Assembly: GCA_022702705.1 (NCBI GenBank) | Contig: CM040431.1 | Location: 28,569,185 to 28,633,184, forward strand | From: Papilionanthe hookeriana x Papilionanthe teres | Lineage: Eukaryota; Streptophyta; Magnoliopsida; Asparagales; Orchidaceae | Reading direction: 5' to 3' | Length of the DNA: 64,000 nucleotides | In this document: positions 1-10,400 of the stretch, piece by piece | Layout: each line of letters starts with the position of its first letter | Position numbering within the stretch: position 1 is the first letter of the stretch | Position numbers and translations under genes: made by a program | The notes under the pieces: model-generated | Told to the model about the DNA's origin: nothing | Database searches by the model: none | Seen by the model: the letters and a program-made list of their open reading frames with translations, nothing else

Positions 1-88
1 ATTCTTCATCAATCCACCATTTCTGTCTCAGTAAATGAATAAAACTGGCCTCCAGATGTCTAGTATGATCGAAGTGCTCCATCATCCT

Positions 89-1169
89 TCAGTCAATGTG
101 ATCAAACATATCAGAGATATTATCAATGGAACTCATCACGTTCTGCAATTCTTTCTCCAATCCTTTAATCTTTTTCAGAATGAAATTTGTTTTATCTGTA
201 AGGGGCCTTGCTAAAGGATTGTTCTGTGATGCTCTATCAGAAATAATGGTAATCACATCATTGTTATCCAAACTTGGAAACATATCCGTAGGATCAAGTG
301 GTTTCCATGGCAAAAGTACCTTCTCCCAAGCCTCTTAAGAAACTTGGTATTGACTGCATAAAGCAAATATAGTCGATGGGAGTCCAAGTCCATGAACTGA
401 CCCATGCACACTCAATTCTAATGCAGACTTTACTATAATTGATCCAACATCGATAGGTAGTCCAATTTGAATACAATAATTTAATATAGCGCATTCCTTT
501 GAAACCTTATTTACCCTCATAGTGGGTAATAATTTTGATGAGATGAAGAAATGCCAATGCTTCGAGACAGGGTTAAGAAGTGATGCAGAAAAACTGACAT
601 ACCCGTCTTCGCGCAACTCCCAATCATCAGGTTCATCGGTCGAGTTTCTATAAATCTCGTTCATATTGTATCTTGAAGGCACGAAAGTTTGAATAATGAC
701 AGACAGGGGTATTCTCTATAGAAAATAATTCATTTACCCTTGAAGGAGTAAATGTTACCCATCTTCCTCTGACGTAGATATTTCCATTGTTGATTGCATG
801 TAGATTAGAGTAAAACTCTTTGACTACAAGAATAACTACAACGGATGTTGTATAGCAAAATACCTCCCAATGCCGCTACGTGATCATTTCTTCAATTTTT
901 GTGGTGGAATTCTCTACTCCTCTGTTGACAAATCCCCTTTCTTTAATAAGTCGCTTCTTCATCAAGCTTTTGTTGAAGATATGCTGTGCCTCCGAACTGA
1001 CGAATTTTCTTCGGTTAAAAACTCCAGTTTTTATGGTTTCTAAGAGTTTGGTGGCCATTTTGGATTGAAAGGAATGGTCTCTAATCGTTTCTAAGGAAGA
1101 AAATAGTGTAAAAATGAATTTGGGGTGGTTTCCTACAAAGAAATGGCTTATAACCGTCCAAAACAGCAC
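89..1169 (-). pseudogene. Extra 3' ORF of the Athila-like element (Transposase_32-like domain), broken
   Basis: Three minus-strand reading segments (1169-876, 682-335, 313-89) and the stretch between the first two together resemble the 'putative plant transposon protein' domain found after integrase in Athila-type elements. Segment 1 has the typical start region with FVSSEAQHIF and KKRLIKERGF. The stretch 875-683, read in another frame, contains EFYSNLHAINNGN and VRGRWVTFTP. Segment 2 has the tryptophan-rich HWHFFISSKLLP block and CAILNYCIQIGLPIDVGSII. The last segment carries a short coiled-coil-like region (ILKKIKGLEKELQNVMSSI). The role of this domain is unknown; an envelope-like role is not supported here, since I see no signal peptide or membrane segment. 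Frame changes show it is inactive. Confidence 0.65.
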
Positions 1170-1194
1170 GAAAATTCTTAAGAAAACTCAATTT

Positions 1195-1318
1195 TCAACA
1201 GCCTTGCCGTCAGCGGGAAGTTTCTCGCCGTCGGCGAGCTAGTTGTAAAACTGAAATGTTCTAAGGCGTCGATCTCGCTTTTGGCGAGAATCGACCTCGC
1301 TGTCGGCGAGATTTCGTA
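1195..1318. repeat. Cluster of short GC-rich palindromes inside the Athila-like element
   Basis: Four to five imperfect copies of the palindrome CTCGCCGTCGGCGAG (and variants such as CTCGCTTTTGGCGAG) lie between integrase and the extra ORF. The same motif recurs at 8,196-8,395 in the 5' LTR. The surrounding DNA is AT-rich, so the cluster stands out clearly. Confidence 0.8.
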
Positions 1319-1470
1319 AAATTGTCCAATTTCGCTCTGGTCCGAATATTTTCTGATCTCATCATATAGGTTCAAATTTGTGATGATTCTTATTAAAAAT
1401 TTTGAGTAGTAAGATTTGTTTCAATAATATAGACTCATTAATTTGTATATAATTAAAAATAAAAGACTAT

Positions 1471-1510
1471 TATGGGCTGCCTCCCATAAAGCACTTGGTT
1501 TAACGTCGTC
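1471..1510 (-). other. Conserved post-integrase junction motif of plant Ty3/gypsy elements
   Basis: Read on the minus strand, just after the integrase stop, the sequence contains GACGTTAAACCAAGTGCTT followed by TATGGGAGGCAGCCCAT. From memory, a near-identical block follows integrase in many plant Athila/Tat-type elements. Its function is not known to me. It has a small hairpin (TATGGGAGGCAGCCCATA). Confidence 0.55.
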
Positions 1511-1528
1511 AGCAAGACCTAATTTCAG

Positions 1529-2407
1529 TTAGTAATCAGGTTGACTAAGCATTAAAACCTCTTTAAAATTTGGTCTTCTACCTTCGAAATATGGTTTTAA
1601 TCTATGTCTGTTTACCTTAAATCTATGTCCTGTTTTTGGATCTTCAATTTCTATTCTTCCATATAAAAATATTTGAGTTATGGTGAAAGGTCCTAACCAT
1701 CGAGATTTTAATTTCCCAGGAAATAATTTCAATCTAGTATTATATAGTAAAACCTCTTGTCCTAGTTCAAAATTTCTCTGATTAATCTTCTGATCATGCC
1801 ATAATTTCATCTTTTCTTTATAAATCCTATCATTATCATATGATTCATTCCTTAATTCTTCAAATTCATTTAATTGCAACAATCTCTTCTCACCAGCTTC
1901 TTTCATATTATAATTAAATTCTTTAATCGCCCAATATGCTTTATGTTCTAATTCAACTCGTAAGTGGCAAGTTTTTCCATATATAAGTCTGTAAGGAGTC
2001 ATTCCAATCGGAGTTTTATAAGCAGTCCTGTATGCCCATAATGCAGTGTCTAGTCTTATAGAGCGATCCAATCTATTAGGGTTTACGGACTTTTCTAAAA
2101 TACGCTTAATCTCTCGATTAGAAACTTCGTCTAATCCACTACTTTGTGGATGATAAGCGATTGATATCTTATGAGTAATATTATATTTTTCTACTAGTTT
2201 GTGAATATATTTGTTTCTAAAATGAGTTCCTTCGTCAGTGATAATCACTCTCGGCATTCCAAATCTAGTAAAAATATTTTTCATTAAAAATTTTGAAACA
2301 CTTTTAGCATCACACCTAGGTAAAGCTTGTGCTTCGATCCATTTGGAAACATAATCAACAACTACTAATATATATGAGTTTCCAAATGAAGGAATAAAAG
2401 GTCCCAT
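1529..2407 (-). pseudogene. Integrase catalytic core and C-terminal part, Ty3/gypsy (Athila-like)
   Basis: The open segment of 292 aa begins inside the integrase core. IITDEGTHF supplies the second catalytic Asp (residue 58 of this segment) and DEVSNREIK the catalytic Glu (residue 94), giving the usual D-35-E spacing. The first Asp (GLDFMG) lies just upstream of the first Met, in the same frame. The expected NGQ before the Glu region is replaced by SGLD. The C-terminal half has the GPF-type domain (SRWLGPFTI). The N-terminal zinc-binding part is in another frame (2443-2661), separated by a one-base deletion near 2,447-2,452, so the protein is broken. Confidence 0.85.
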
Positions 2408-2442
2408 GAAATCTAATCCCCAAACATCAAAAATTTCAACTT

Positions 2443-2661
2443 CTAATAAAAAATTCGAGGCATTTCATTTCTTCTTGATATATTTCCTACTCTTTGGCAT
2501 TTATCGCAGGTTTTTATATATCTGTATACATCTCTAAATAGAGTAGGCCAGTAGAATCCTGATTGTAGAATTTTATACACAGTTTTATCAGTCCCAAAAT
2601 GTCCTCCAAAATCAGAATCATGACATTTTTGAATAATTGGTTCAATTTCTTCATAAGACAC
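2443..2661 (-). pseudogene. Integrase N-terminal HHCC zinc-binding segment (Athila-like)
   Basis: This 72-aa segment carries the integrase zinc finger: KCHDSDFGGHFGTDKT supplies the histidines and CDKCQRVG the cysteines. It ends in a stop shortly after NEMPRIFY because one base is missing compared with the downstream frame that encodes the core. The stretch between this segment and RNase H (2,662-2,835) is recognisable as pol linker but contains several stops. Confidence 0.8.
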
Positions 2662-2835
2662 ACATCTTCTAATAATTAGATCCTTACATTGTTATATAAG
2701 TATGGTTCATCCCAAAAGTATGTTTTTGTATCATGAATGAATTTTTTCTCGTTGTTGCAAAGTTAACATAGGTGGTAAAATGTCACTTACAATATAATTT
2801 ACTATATCAAGCATACCAAGGTATTTTCCACTCAT

Positions 2836-4080
2836 TTATATTATAAAGTTGTTCATCGGAAAACCGTCTAAAATTTCATTATCAGTATCGAATAATTCAT
2901 GATTTTCTAATCTTGATAAATGATCAGCAATTTGATTATCAGTTCCCTTATTGTTAACGATCTCAAAATCAAATTCTTGCATTAATAATATCCATCTAAT
3001 TAATCTTAGTTTGGAATCTTTCTTTTGCATTAAATACTTAATAACAGAGTGATCAGTATGCACAATACATTTAGTTCCTATTAGATAATGCCGAAATTTA
3101 TTAAAAGCATATACAACTGCTAATAATTCTCTTTCAGTAACTGTATAATTTATTTCAGCATCACTTAGAGTTTTACTGGCATAATATATAACTTTAAAAA
3201 TCTTGTCATATCTTTGCCTAAGAACTGCTCCTATAGCATAATCACTAGCATCACACATAAGCTCAAATGGTTTCTCCCAATTAGGTGAAACTATTATAGG
3301 TGTTGTAATTAATTTATCTTTTAATAATTCGAAAGCATTCAAGCATTCAGTTGTAAATTCAAATTTCTTGTCCTTTTCAAGACGTTGGCATAGAGGTTTA
3401 GTAATTTTTGAAAAATCTTTTATATAACATCTGTAGAATCCAACATGTCCAAGAAAACTTCTTACCCCTTTCACCGTAGTTGGAGGTGGCAATTTAGCTA
3501 TAACTTGAATTTTTGCAGGGTCTACTTCCATGCCCTTTGCCGAAATTTTATGCCATAATACAATGCCGCCTGTAACCATAAATTGACATTTCTCCCAATT
3601 AAAAACTAAATTATTTTTCTCACATACTTCAAATACTTTTTCAAGATGATTTAAGCATGTGTCAAATGTTATTCCAAATACAGAGAAATCATCCATAAAT
3701 ACTTCTATTCCATTATCAATTAACTTACTAAATATAGACATCATACATCTCTGGAATGTTGCAGGTGCATTACATAATCCAAAAGACATCCTTCGAAAAG
3801 CTAAAGTTCCATAAGGACTGGTAAATGTAGTTTTCTCTTGATCCTTAGGAGCAATTTGTATTTGGTGATAACCGGTGTATCCATTTAAGAAACAAAAATA
3901 CTTATGTCTGGCTAATCTATCTAACATCTGGTCTAGAAATGGTAAAGGGAAGTGATCTTTCCTGGTGGCTGTGTTTAATTTCCTATAATCAATACATATT
4001 CGCCATCCAGTAACTTGTCTTATAGGGATAAGATCATTATTTTCATTAGCTTTTACGGTCACTCCTCCTTTCTTAGGCAC
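2836..4080 (-). pseudogene. Reverse transcriptase and RNase H, Ty3/gypsy (Athila-like)
   Basis: A long open segment of 414 aa. The RT fingers and palm are clear: VTGWRICIDYRKLN, then TSPYGTLAFRRMSFGLCNAP, and the active-site box VFMDDFSVFG (residues 127-136). The first palm aspartate, normally in FLDGY, is Asn here (FLNGY, residue 66), which should abolish polymerase activity. RNase H follows with MCDASDYAIGAVL, TERELLAVVYA, VHTDHSVIKYL and ADHLSR, so its acidic residues are present. The frame starts at MPKKGG only because a one-base deletion near 4,117 separates it from upstream pol, which continues in another frame to about 4,350, where a TAA interrupts it. Well under a full pol polyprotein. 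Confidence 0.9.
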
Positions 4081-4562
4081 ACGATGAATTGGGCTTACCC
4101 AAGAACTATCGAAATAGGATATATAATACCATTATCTAACCATTTTAAAATTTCTTTCTTGACTACTTCTTTCATTATCAGGTTTAATCTCCTTTGAGGA
4201 TCTACTCTAGGCTTATGTTCATTATCTAAAATAATTCTGTGCATACAAATTGAAGGACTAATTCCTTTAATATCTGTTAAAGTCCAACCAAAAATTTTCT
4301 TATATTTTTTTAAGGTATCTAAAAGTTTTTGTTCTTGAGATTCATCTAATTAAGATGAAATAATAACTGGTAGAGTTGAAGAATTACCTAAGTAAGCATA
4401 TTTCAAATGATTAGGTAACATTTTTAACACAAGTTCAGGAGGTTTAATAATCGATGGAACTATATTTTTTTTAGAGTTTTCAGTATTATCCAAAAATTCA
4501 AATTTCTCTTGAATATAATATAGTTCTTCATTTATATCGACTTTTTCAATTAATTCAATATT

Positions 4563-5193
4563 TTATTTTTCTAATTTTTCTTCATAATATTCCTTAAAAT
4601 GTTCTTTTTGTAAATGATCGAGTACTTCCATTCGAAAACACTCATCATCTTTTTCTAATGCAAGATATTTCATTGATTTAGCAATATTAAAAGTAACTTT
4701 TTGGTCATTTACTCTCATAGTTAATTCTCCTTTCTGAACATCAATCATAGCTTTCCCAGTGGCTAAAAATGGTCTTTCTAATATTATAGGAATTTCTTTA
4801 TCTTCTTCCATATCTAAAACAATAAAATCTACCGGGAAGATAAATTTATCCACTTTTACAAAAACATCTTCAATAACTCCCTTAGGATATGTAACAGGAA
4901 CGATCAGCTAACTGAAGGGTTACTGAAGTAGGTGAAATTTCTCCCATTCCTAATCTCTTAAAAATTGATAGAGGCATTAGATTGATGCTTGCTCCTAAGT
5001 CACAAAAAGTTTTTTCATAGAATTTTTCTCCAATAGCGTAGGGTATAGTGAAACTACCAGGATCTTTTAATTTTTCAGGAAGCTTTTTCTGAATAATAGC
5101 ACTACACTCTTCACTAAGTGCGACCGTTTCATTATCGGTAAATTTTCTTTTTTTATTTAAAATATCTTTCATGAATTTTACATAGTTTGTCAT
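4563..5193 (-). pseudogene. Protease region of pol, Ty3/gypsy (Athila-like), frameshifted
   Basis: Two overlapping-frame segments encode the aspartic protease region. The first (5193-4882) contains FCDLGASINLMPLSIF, in which DLGA takes the place of the DSG/DTG active-site triplet, as is usual for Athila-type proteases, and continues to VTLQLADRS. A one-base insertion near 4,905 shifts the frame, and the second segment (4853-4563) continues with VDKFIFPVDFIVLDMEED and PFLATGKAMIDVQKGELT. The usual Gly before RPFLATG is Glu here. Upstream DNA (5,194-5,627) is the gag-protease linker, with a Lys/Glu-rich reading and stops. Confidence 0.85.
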
Positions 5194-5627
5194 CTGTTCT
5201 AAAGCTTCAACGAAAGGAATATTTATTATTAATTTCTTTAGAATTTCAAGGAATTTAGCAAACTGTTTATCTTTTTTATGTTAAATTAGTCATTGAGGAA
5301 ATGGTGGTGGAGGTTTTTCAATAGAAATTTTCATTAGTATTAAAGGATTTTCTATGTTTGGATCTTATTGATTCTTTTCTTTTTTAATTTCCACTTCCTC
5401 CTTTTGACTTTCCAGTTCTTTCTGAATTCGAAGTTCTAATTCTTTTCCACTTCGTAATTGTATCGCTTTAATTTGTTCATTTCTTTTGTCTTTGGGATTT
5501 ATTTCCACATTACTAGGGAATGTTCCAGGTATTCTATTATTAAGCGCTGTAGCGATATGTCCAAGTTGAGTTTCAATATTTTTAATAGATGTTCCTTGAT
5601 TTTGTAATTGATTTCCTTGATTTTTTG

Positions 5628-6110
5628 TTATTGATTTCCTTGATTTTGTAATTGATTTCTTTGATTTTGTAAATGTTGACCCATATTTAATATTAATTCT
5701 TCTATTGATAATTTCTTATCTTTAAATTGTGGGTTATTATTATTAAATCCAGGTGGATAATTAGGTTTATAATTATAATTTCCTTGATTAGAGGGATTTC
5801 CTATTGGTTGTGTTATGTTGTTCATCCATGGTTGATTAGTTGTATTATTATTCCAATTAAAATTAGGATGATTTTTCGATCCAGGATTATAGTAATTTGC
5901 ATAAGGATTATTGGGTCTGTTATTAATAGCATTTATAGTTTCATAATGAGATTGAGATTCTATAAGTTGTCCAGATGAGTTTTTTTCTAATATAGTTGGA
6001 GAGTAATTCATTCCAAAATGATCTAATTTTTTAGATATAGCAGTGATTTGTGAAGCTAACATAGATATTACATCATTTTCATGAATACTAGCTATCTTTT
6101 TCGGATTCAT
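5628..6110 (-). pseudogene. Gag C-terminal half, Athila-like, Asn/Gln/Pro-rich
   Basis: This 160-aa segment continues gag after a frameshift. It starts at NPKKIASIHENDVISMLASQ, the usual block after the gag core, followed by a stretch rich in Asn, Pro, Tyr and Gln that ends in repeated LQNQGNQ-type units. Those units come from a short tandem repeat in the DNA at about 5,590-5,680. I see no CCHC zinc knuckle, which fits Athila gag. The upstream half ends at 6,115 in another frame. Confidence 0.75.
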
Positions 6111-6114
6111 TCTA

Positions 6115-6786
6115 TCAACGAAGCCATTGAAAATTATTGGTAGCCATTTCTTCGATTAGTACATAGGCTTCATCAAATGGTTTTGACATTAATGATCCTC
6201 CAGCAGCAACATCGATGATTGATCTTAAAGATCCTACTAATCCATTATAGAAAGTTTGAATAATTAACCAATCTGGTAATGCATGATGTGGGCATTTCCT
6301 AAGAAGTTTTTTAAATCTCTCACAGGCTTCGTATATTGATTCTCCGTCAAACTGACTAAAAGAAGTTATATCATTTCTAAGTTTAGCAGTTTTAGATGGT
6401 GGAAAATATTTGGATATAAATTTTTGTGATAATTCTCCCCAAGTTTTAATAGATCCAGGTGCTAACGAATTTAACCACATTTTAGCTTTATCCCTTAAAG
6501 AAAAAGGAAAAAGTCTAAGTCTAATAGCATCGTTAGATACGCCTTCATATTTGAAACTAGCACATAGTTCTAAAAAACTAGCAAGATGTAAATTAGGATC
6601 TTCGATAGGTGAACCACTAAATTGATTGTTTTGTACCATTTGGATAATTACGGGTTTAAGTTTAAATGAGTTAGCAACTACATCGTGGTTTTGAATAGTT
6701 AAATGAATTTCATCTAATGTAGGGTTGGCATAATCTCTTAATGGTCTCTGTTGATTGATATTTTCATTTTCAGGAATATTCGCCAT
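6115..6786 (-). pseudogene. Gag N-terminal half, Athila-like (retrotransposon gag domain)
   Basis: A 223-aa open segment starting at the first Met after the leader. It carries the plant retrotransposon gag fold: DPNLHLASFLELCASFKYEG, then LRLFPFSLRDKAKMWLNSL (about residues 88-106), FISKYFPP and FKKLLRKCPHH. It forms the capsid of the element's particles in intact relatives. It ends prematurely at FQWLR because of a frameshift near 6,115; the rest of gag reads from 6,110. The ATG at 6,786 is preceded on the minus strand by about 170 bp of leader to the primer-binding site. Confidence 0.85.
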
Positions 6787-6955
6787 TTATGTTAGACTTA
6801 TAATTTCTCTTTTGTGTTTTCTAATTCTTTTAACTGTACGCTCTAATTCTGAATCGTAAGGTATTAAATTTTCATTTCCAAATTTTCGCATACAATTTTA
6901 TAAAATAAATTTTTAAAATAGTCTGTTACTCTAGTAAATAATTTCTTTAGAAACT

Positions 6956-6974
6956 CCCCGGCAACGGCACCAAA
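6956..6974 (-). other. Primer-binding site of the Athila-like element
   Basis: On the minus strand this reads TGGTGCCGTTGCCGGGG, one base different from TGGCGCCGTTGCCGGGG, which from memory is the tRNA-Asp-type primer site of Athila elements. It follows TCAAGTTTT, the usual sequence at the LTR end. A partial second copy lies 55 bp to the right. Confidence 0.8.
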
Positions 6975-7017
6975 AACTTGACTCACTTTTTTTATGTTTG
7001 CAAATTATGTTAATAGT

Positions 7018-7036
7018 AACGGCACCAAAAACTTGA
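7018..7036 (-). repeat. Second, partial copy of the LTR end/primer-site sequence
   Basis: The 19 bases AACGGCACCAAAAACTTGA at 6,963-6,981 recur exactly at 7,018-7,036 (offset 55 bp). The second copy lacks the CCCCGGC half of the primer site. The duplication places a truncated primer site inside or at the end of the LTR. Confidence 0.85.
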
Positions 7037-8112
7037 TCCCGTTTTAATATATATATATTTGATTTTATGATGGAATGTATAATGTGGATTCTACGCAAGT
7101 ATACATATCGTATCAAGTAATACAGGGCTCTAGTGGAGTCCTGGTTATCGATCCCACAGGGAAGTTTTTAACAGATTTGTATCAGCTAAATTTAAAGGAA
7201 TTACTTCTAAATAGAATATAGAGAAATTTAGAATAATTAACTAAAGCAAACTAAAGTAAACTAATGCTTTAAAATAAAGTAGATTTAAAGATTTCAGAAA
7301 AAGTATCATTCTCCTTGTTTTTAGAAAATTAAGTGAATGATGAATTTAAATAGAATTTCTTTTATTGTATTGTGACAAATAGGAGCATTCCTATTCTTTA
7401 TCCTTTGGCCTGGGTGCAAAGAACATTGACTAATCCTATGTTTGATTACTGAATCGTGGCTAGGTCCGGGAGGATACTAGCTGCCACTTCGAGCTCCCAC
7501 GTTCCCCTCACCTGAGGGCTAACATCTACACTTCAGCTCTCAAACAATAGGACCAAATTGAATATTTTAGTCTGTCACACTAAATTGTCCAATTCTGCGT
7601 CCGATAAGTTATATTTCCCTATTTATTTGCATCCTCCTTCCAAGGCTTTTGACTTCCCTGAATATTGGATGTAATCTTTACTATAGTTGATAATTCAACA
7701 TATTTTAACAATTCAATGGGCCAGATTGAAAGTAAATTAAGTTTTAAGTAAAAATTATCACAATTTATTTTAATATTTTAGGCACTTCTATTTAATTTCA
7801 TCAATTCAAATAATTTCATAAACAAGGAGAAAGACTAAGAAAACTACTCAGGATGCATGGGAATTAAACAAATCATGGATTTCACTTAAAGTTTAACAAC
7901 AATTAAACAAAGATACTTATCTTAATTTCCTCCCCAAGCAAACTCCTTGAAGTTCCTTTGATTTTTCCTTCCAGTACAACACACTTCTAAACTCACTAAT
8001 TACACTCTAAAAGCTCTTAAAATAAACACTAAGTAGACTCTAATACTCTCTAAATAAACACACACATAAATAGACACCAAAAAGAGACACACTAGACACA
8101 TAAATTAGTCCT

Positions 8113-8122
8113 CTATTTATAG
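8113..8122 (-). promoter_or_regulatory. TATA box of the Athila-like LTR
   Basis: CTATAAATAG on the minus strand, inside a longer near-palindrome, about 75 bp downstream of the GC-palindrome cluster and about 1.1 kb upstream of the primer site. This gives a U3 of about 450 bp. Confidence 0.6.
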
Positions 8123-8195
8123 AGGTAGACAAAGGTCCAAGGGGTACTTAAGCACCTCTTCAAAAAGCGTCCAGGTTCAATGTATCTGATATTTT

Positions 8196-8395
8196 GACCT
8201 ATCTCGCCGTCGGCGAGAAAAGACCTCGCCGTCAGCGAGAAACGACCTCGCCGTCGGCGGGGCTTCTAGAAGGTCACCAAACCGCGTGATCTCGCCGTCA
8301 GCGGGCTTGGGTTCGCTGTCAGCGAGGTAGTTATAAATCCTTCAGAAATTTTCTTAATAATCTCGCCGTCGGCAGGCTCGATCTCGCCGTCAGCG
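8196..8395. repeat. GC-palindrome cluster in the LTR U3 region
   Basis: Seven to eight copies of CTCGCCGTCGGCGAG or close variants (CTCGCCGTCAGCGAG, CTCGCCGTCAGCGGG, TCGCTGTCAGCGAG) in 200 bp, matching the cluster at 1,195-1,318. Each unit can fold on itself. Confidence 0.85.
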
Positions 8396-8574
8396 ACATA
8401 GTTCATTTTGCATGAATTTCTTCCTTTTTTATTCAAATTTGCTCCATTTCATGCTTTTTGCTTTCATCACTTATAAATCTTCGTTCCTGCAATAACATAA
8501 AGAAAATACATTTCTTTAAAGTGCAATTTCATAAAAAATAGGTATGAATTTCTTAACATATTTTTCTGTGATCA

Positions 8575-10400
8575 CCCTCCATCTTTATTTCCATAAAAAA
8601 AAATTTATAATACAAAATATTCACAAATGAATTGAATTTTTAGTTGTACCTTTCTTTATTGTGTCAGATGTGCACTACATTCTAAGCGAATGATTAAAAT
8701 AAGGATGAATAGCGTTTAAATATATATGATACCTTGCCCAAGTCTTACTCTTCCCATGCCTTTAGTTGCCTTACGTTAAGTAATCGCTTTAAATAGATCG
8801 TACCTTAAGTCATACATATTAAACTGATCTTATTATTGTATTTACAGAGTTAATTACTTAGAAGTACCTCTGGAGTGATTCATGCGCTCCTAATGAAGAA
8901 TTTTTTGTAGTAAAGGAGAAAATCTAGCCACTAGTAGTGGACCCATGATTCAATGTAAGTGGCAAAGGGGCTTTACGCTGCTTGGGCATTACATGACCAA
9001 GATAGTTTTGATAAATGAGAGACGGTCGAACAATTAATGATACTAAGAGCCAACCAAATAATTAATGGTGGCCAAGAGATATTGAATAATCATGAACACA
9101 TTCATCTCAAAGTTAGGCTGTTGCTAGTTCTTATTCCTCAATCTTCTGTCGATTGAGTGTGGATATTATTCTCGACGAGTGCGCATCGCATGACCCCCTA
9201 TGAAGATAGGGGTACTGACTGATGCATCTCATGAGGAGTGTGTTAGGTGTTTTGGATTCAATGTTTGAGGGTTGATGCGTCGCTAAATCATTGGGGCTTC
9301 AAAAGTTAAATGTGTCGATCTTATCCTCTTCTTTAGTTGTCTATAAATTCAAAAACCTCATACAAATTGTACAATATTGCTGAATCAAGCATTATAATTG
9401 CTTCCATAGGTTTTAGCAATCCCTAAGTGAAGAGGTAGAGGATGGCAGTGAGGTCAATTTAGATGGCCCAGACTTACTGCCACTCTACTTTATGACTTCT
9501 TATTCATTGAACTTAGAAAGAGAGAACTTCTTGTGCACTGATTTTGAAGATTAATCCTTTCTTGATTCAGAGCAGGCAAGATGTTCATTTGATTTCCCAT
9601 GCTGCCCACCCTTGAGAGTGAATTTTCTTTTCCCTCTTAGTGTATCGGACTTGGAATTGGGTGTCAACCAGAGTTGATTGGGCTTATATACTTAGCCTTC
9701 AAGGTGGTGCGCTTTTTGTTAACCTTGGCAAGCGACTCAGGCATAGTTGTTTGCTTGGCACCAAGCGTGACTCACAAAACTTCTCAAGGCACCAAACCCT
9801 TCCAAATTTGAAGAATGAGTGAGTGAGTGAGTGAACTGGTGGATGAGTGAATGAATGAGTGATTACTTGTATCGACCATGGGTCATTATATGAATGTAGC
9901 CAAATTAGCTTTTATACTTATAATTATTCGATAAAAAATAATTCATATATATTTTTTTGCATGTCTTATTTTCAAATTCTTTTACAATTATTTGTAATTT
10001 TGTGACCGAACTCTCTTCAAGCTAGTTCCTCTAAGTCCTCTGATCAGGCATTCAGTGACAATTTGCACGATCGATTCTATTAAGCAAGTTTCATGTGTTT
10101 ATTGATCGCATTAACACAAAAAGTCTGAGCGAGATTTTCTGCAAGACAAGTGAGTGAGGTACGAGCGAGAGGCATGTTCTTCATTGCCCGACTTAATCTC
10201 ATATTACTTGATCGATCACGTCATACAAAGATAGTCTCTTTCAAGGGAGATCAATTATTATTATTTTGGTCGACACCGACCCTTTCAATTCACTTGAGTT
10301 GGATTTACATAACACAACCTACTGTAAGTAATGAAATGCCAAAATGAACTACATTTCATTAACTTATGAAAAAAATTTCGTGTGAGCACATATCTTTTAG
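8575..10400. other. No gene seen; unassigned non-coding sequence
   Basis: Only short scattered ORFs without recognisable domains. The only ordered feature is a GAGT-type microsatellite at 9,815-9,863. Confidence 0.6.
9815..9863. repeat. GAGT/GAAT microsatellite
   Basis: Interrupted tetranucleotide repeat: about four perfect GAGT units, then diverged GAGTGAAT units. Confidence 0.85.

Larger units (their letters stand above)
1..8574 (-). mobile_element. Athila-like Ty3/gypsy LTR retrotransposon, degenerate, 3' end outside window
   Basis: On the minus strand the order is 5' LTR, primer-binding site, gag, protease, reverse transcriptase/RNase H, integrase and an additional ORF, as in plant Athila-type chromovirus-unrelated Ty3/gypsy elements. 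Family assignment rests on the FMDD-type RT motif, the DLGA-type protease motif, the tRNA-primer motif next to the LTR and the extra ORF after integrase. The left (3') end and 3' LTR lie outside the window. At least four single-base frameshifts and several stops break gag and pol, so this copy cannot make its proteins. The LTR right border is my estimate from a TGATCA-type end and may be off by tens of bases. Confidence 0.85.
6981..8574 (-). repeat. 5' LTR of the Athila-like element (borders estimated)
   Basis: The sequence right of the primer site has LTR structure on the minus strand: a TATA box at 8,113-8,122, a GC-palindrome cluster just upstream of it, and a 3' part with TACTTGATACGATATG and ACTTGCGTAGAATCC, blocks I associate with this LTR class. 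Length would be about 1.6 kb. The right end is placed at TGTGATCA (8,567-8,574). I could not compare it with a 3' LTR, which is outside the window. Confidence 0.55.

Noticed and set aside
335..682. Envelope gene of an endogenous retrovirus-like element
   Set aside because: Position after integrase is envelope-like, but the residues match the plant Transposase_32-type domain and there is no signal peptide or membrane segment.
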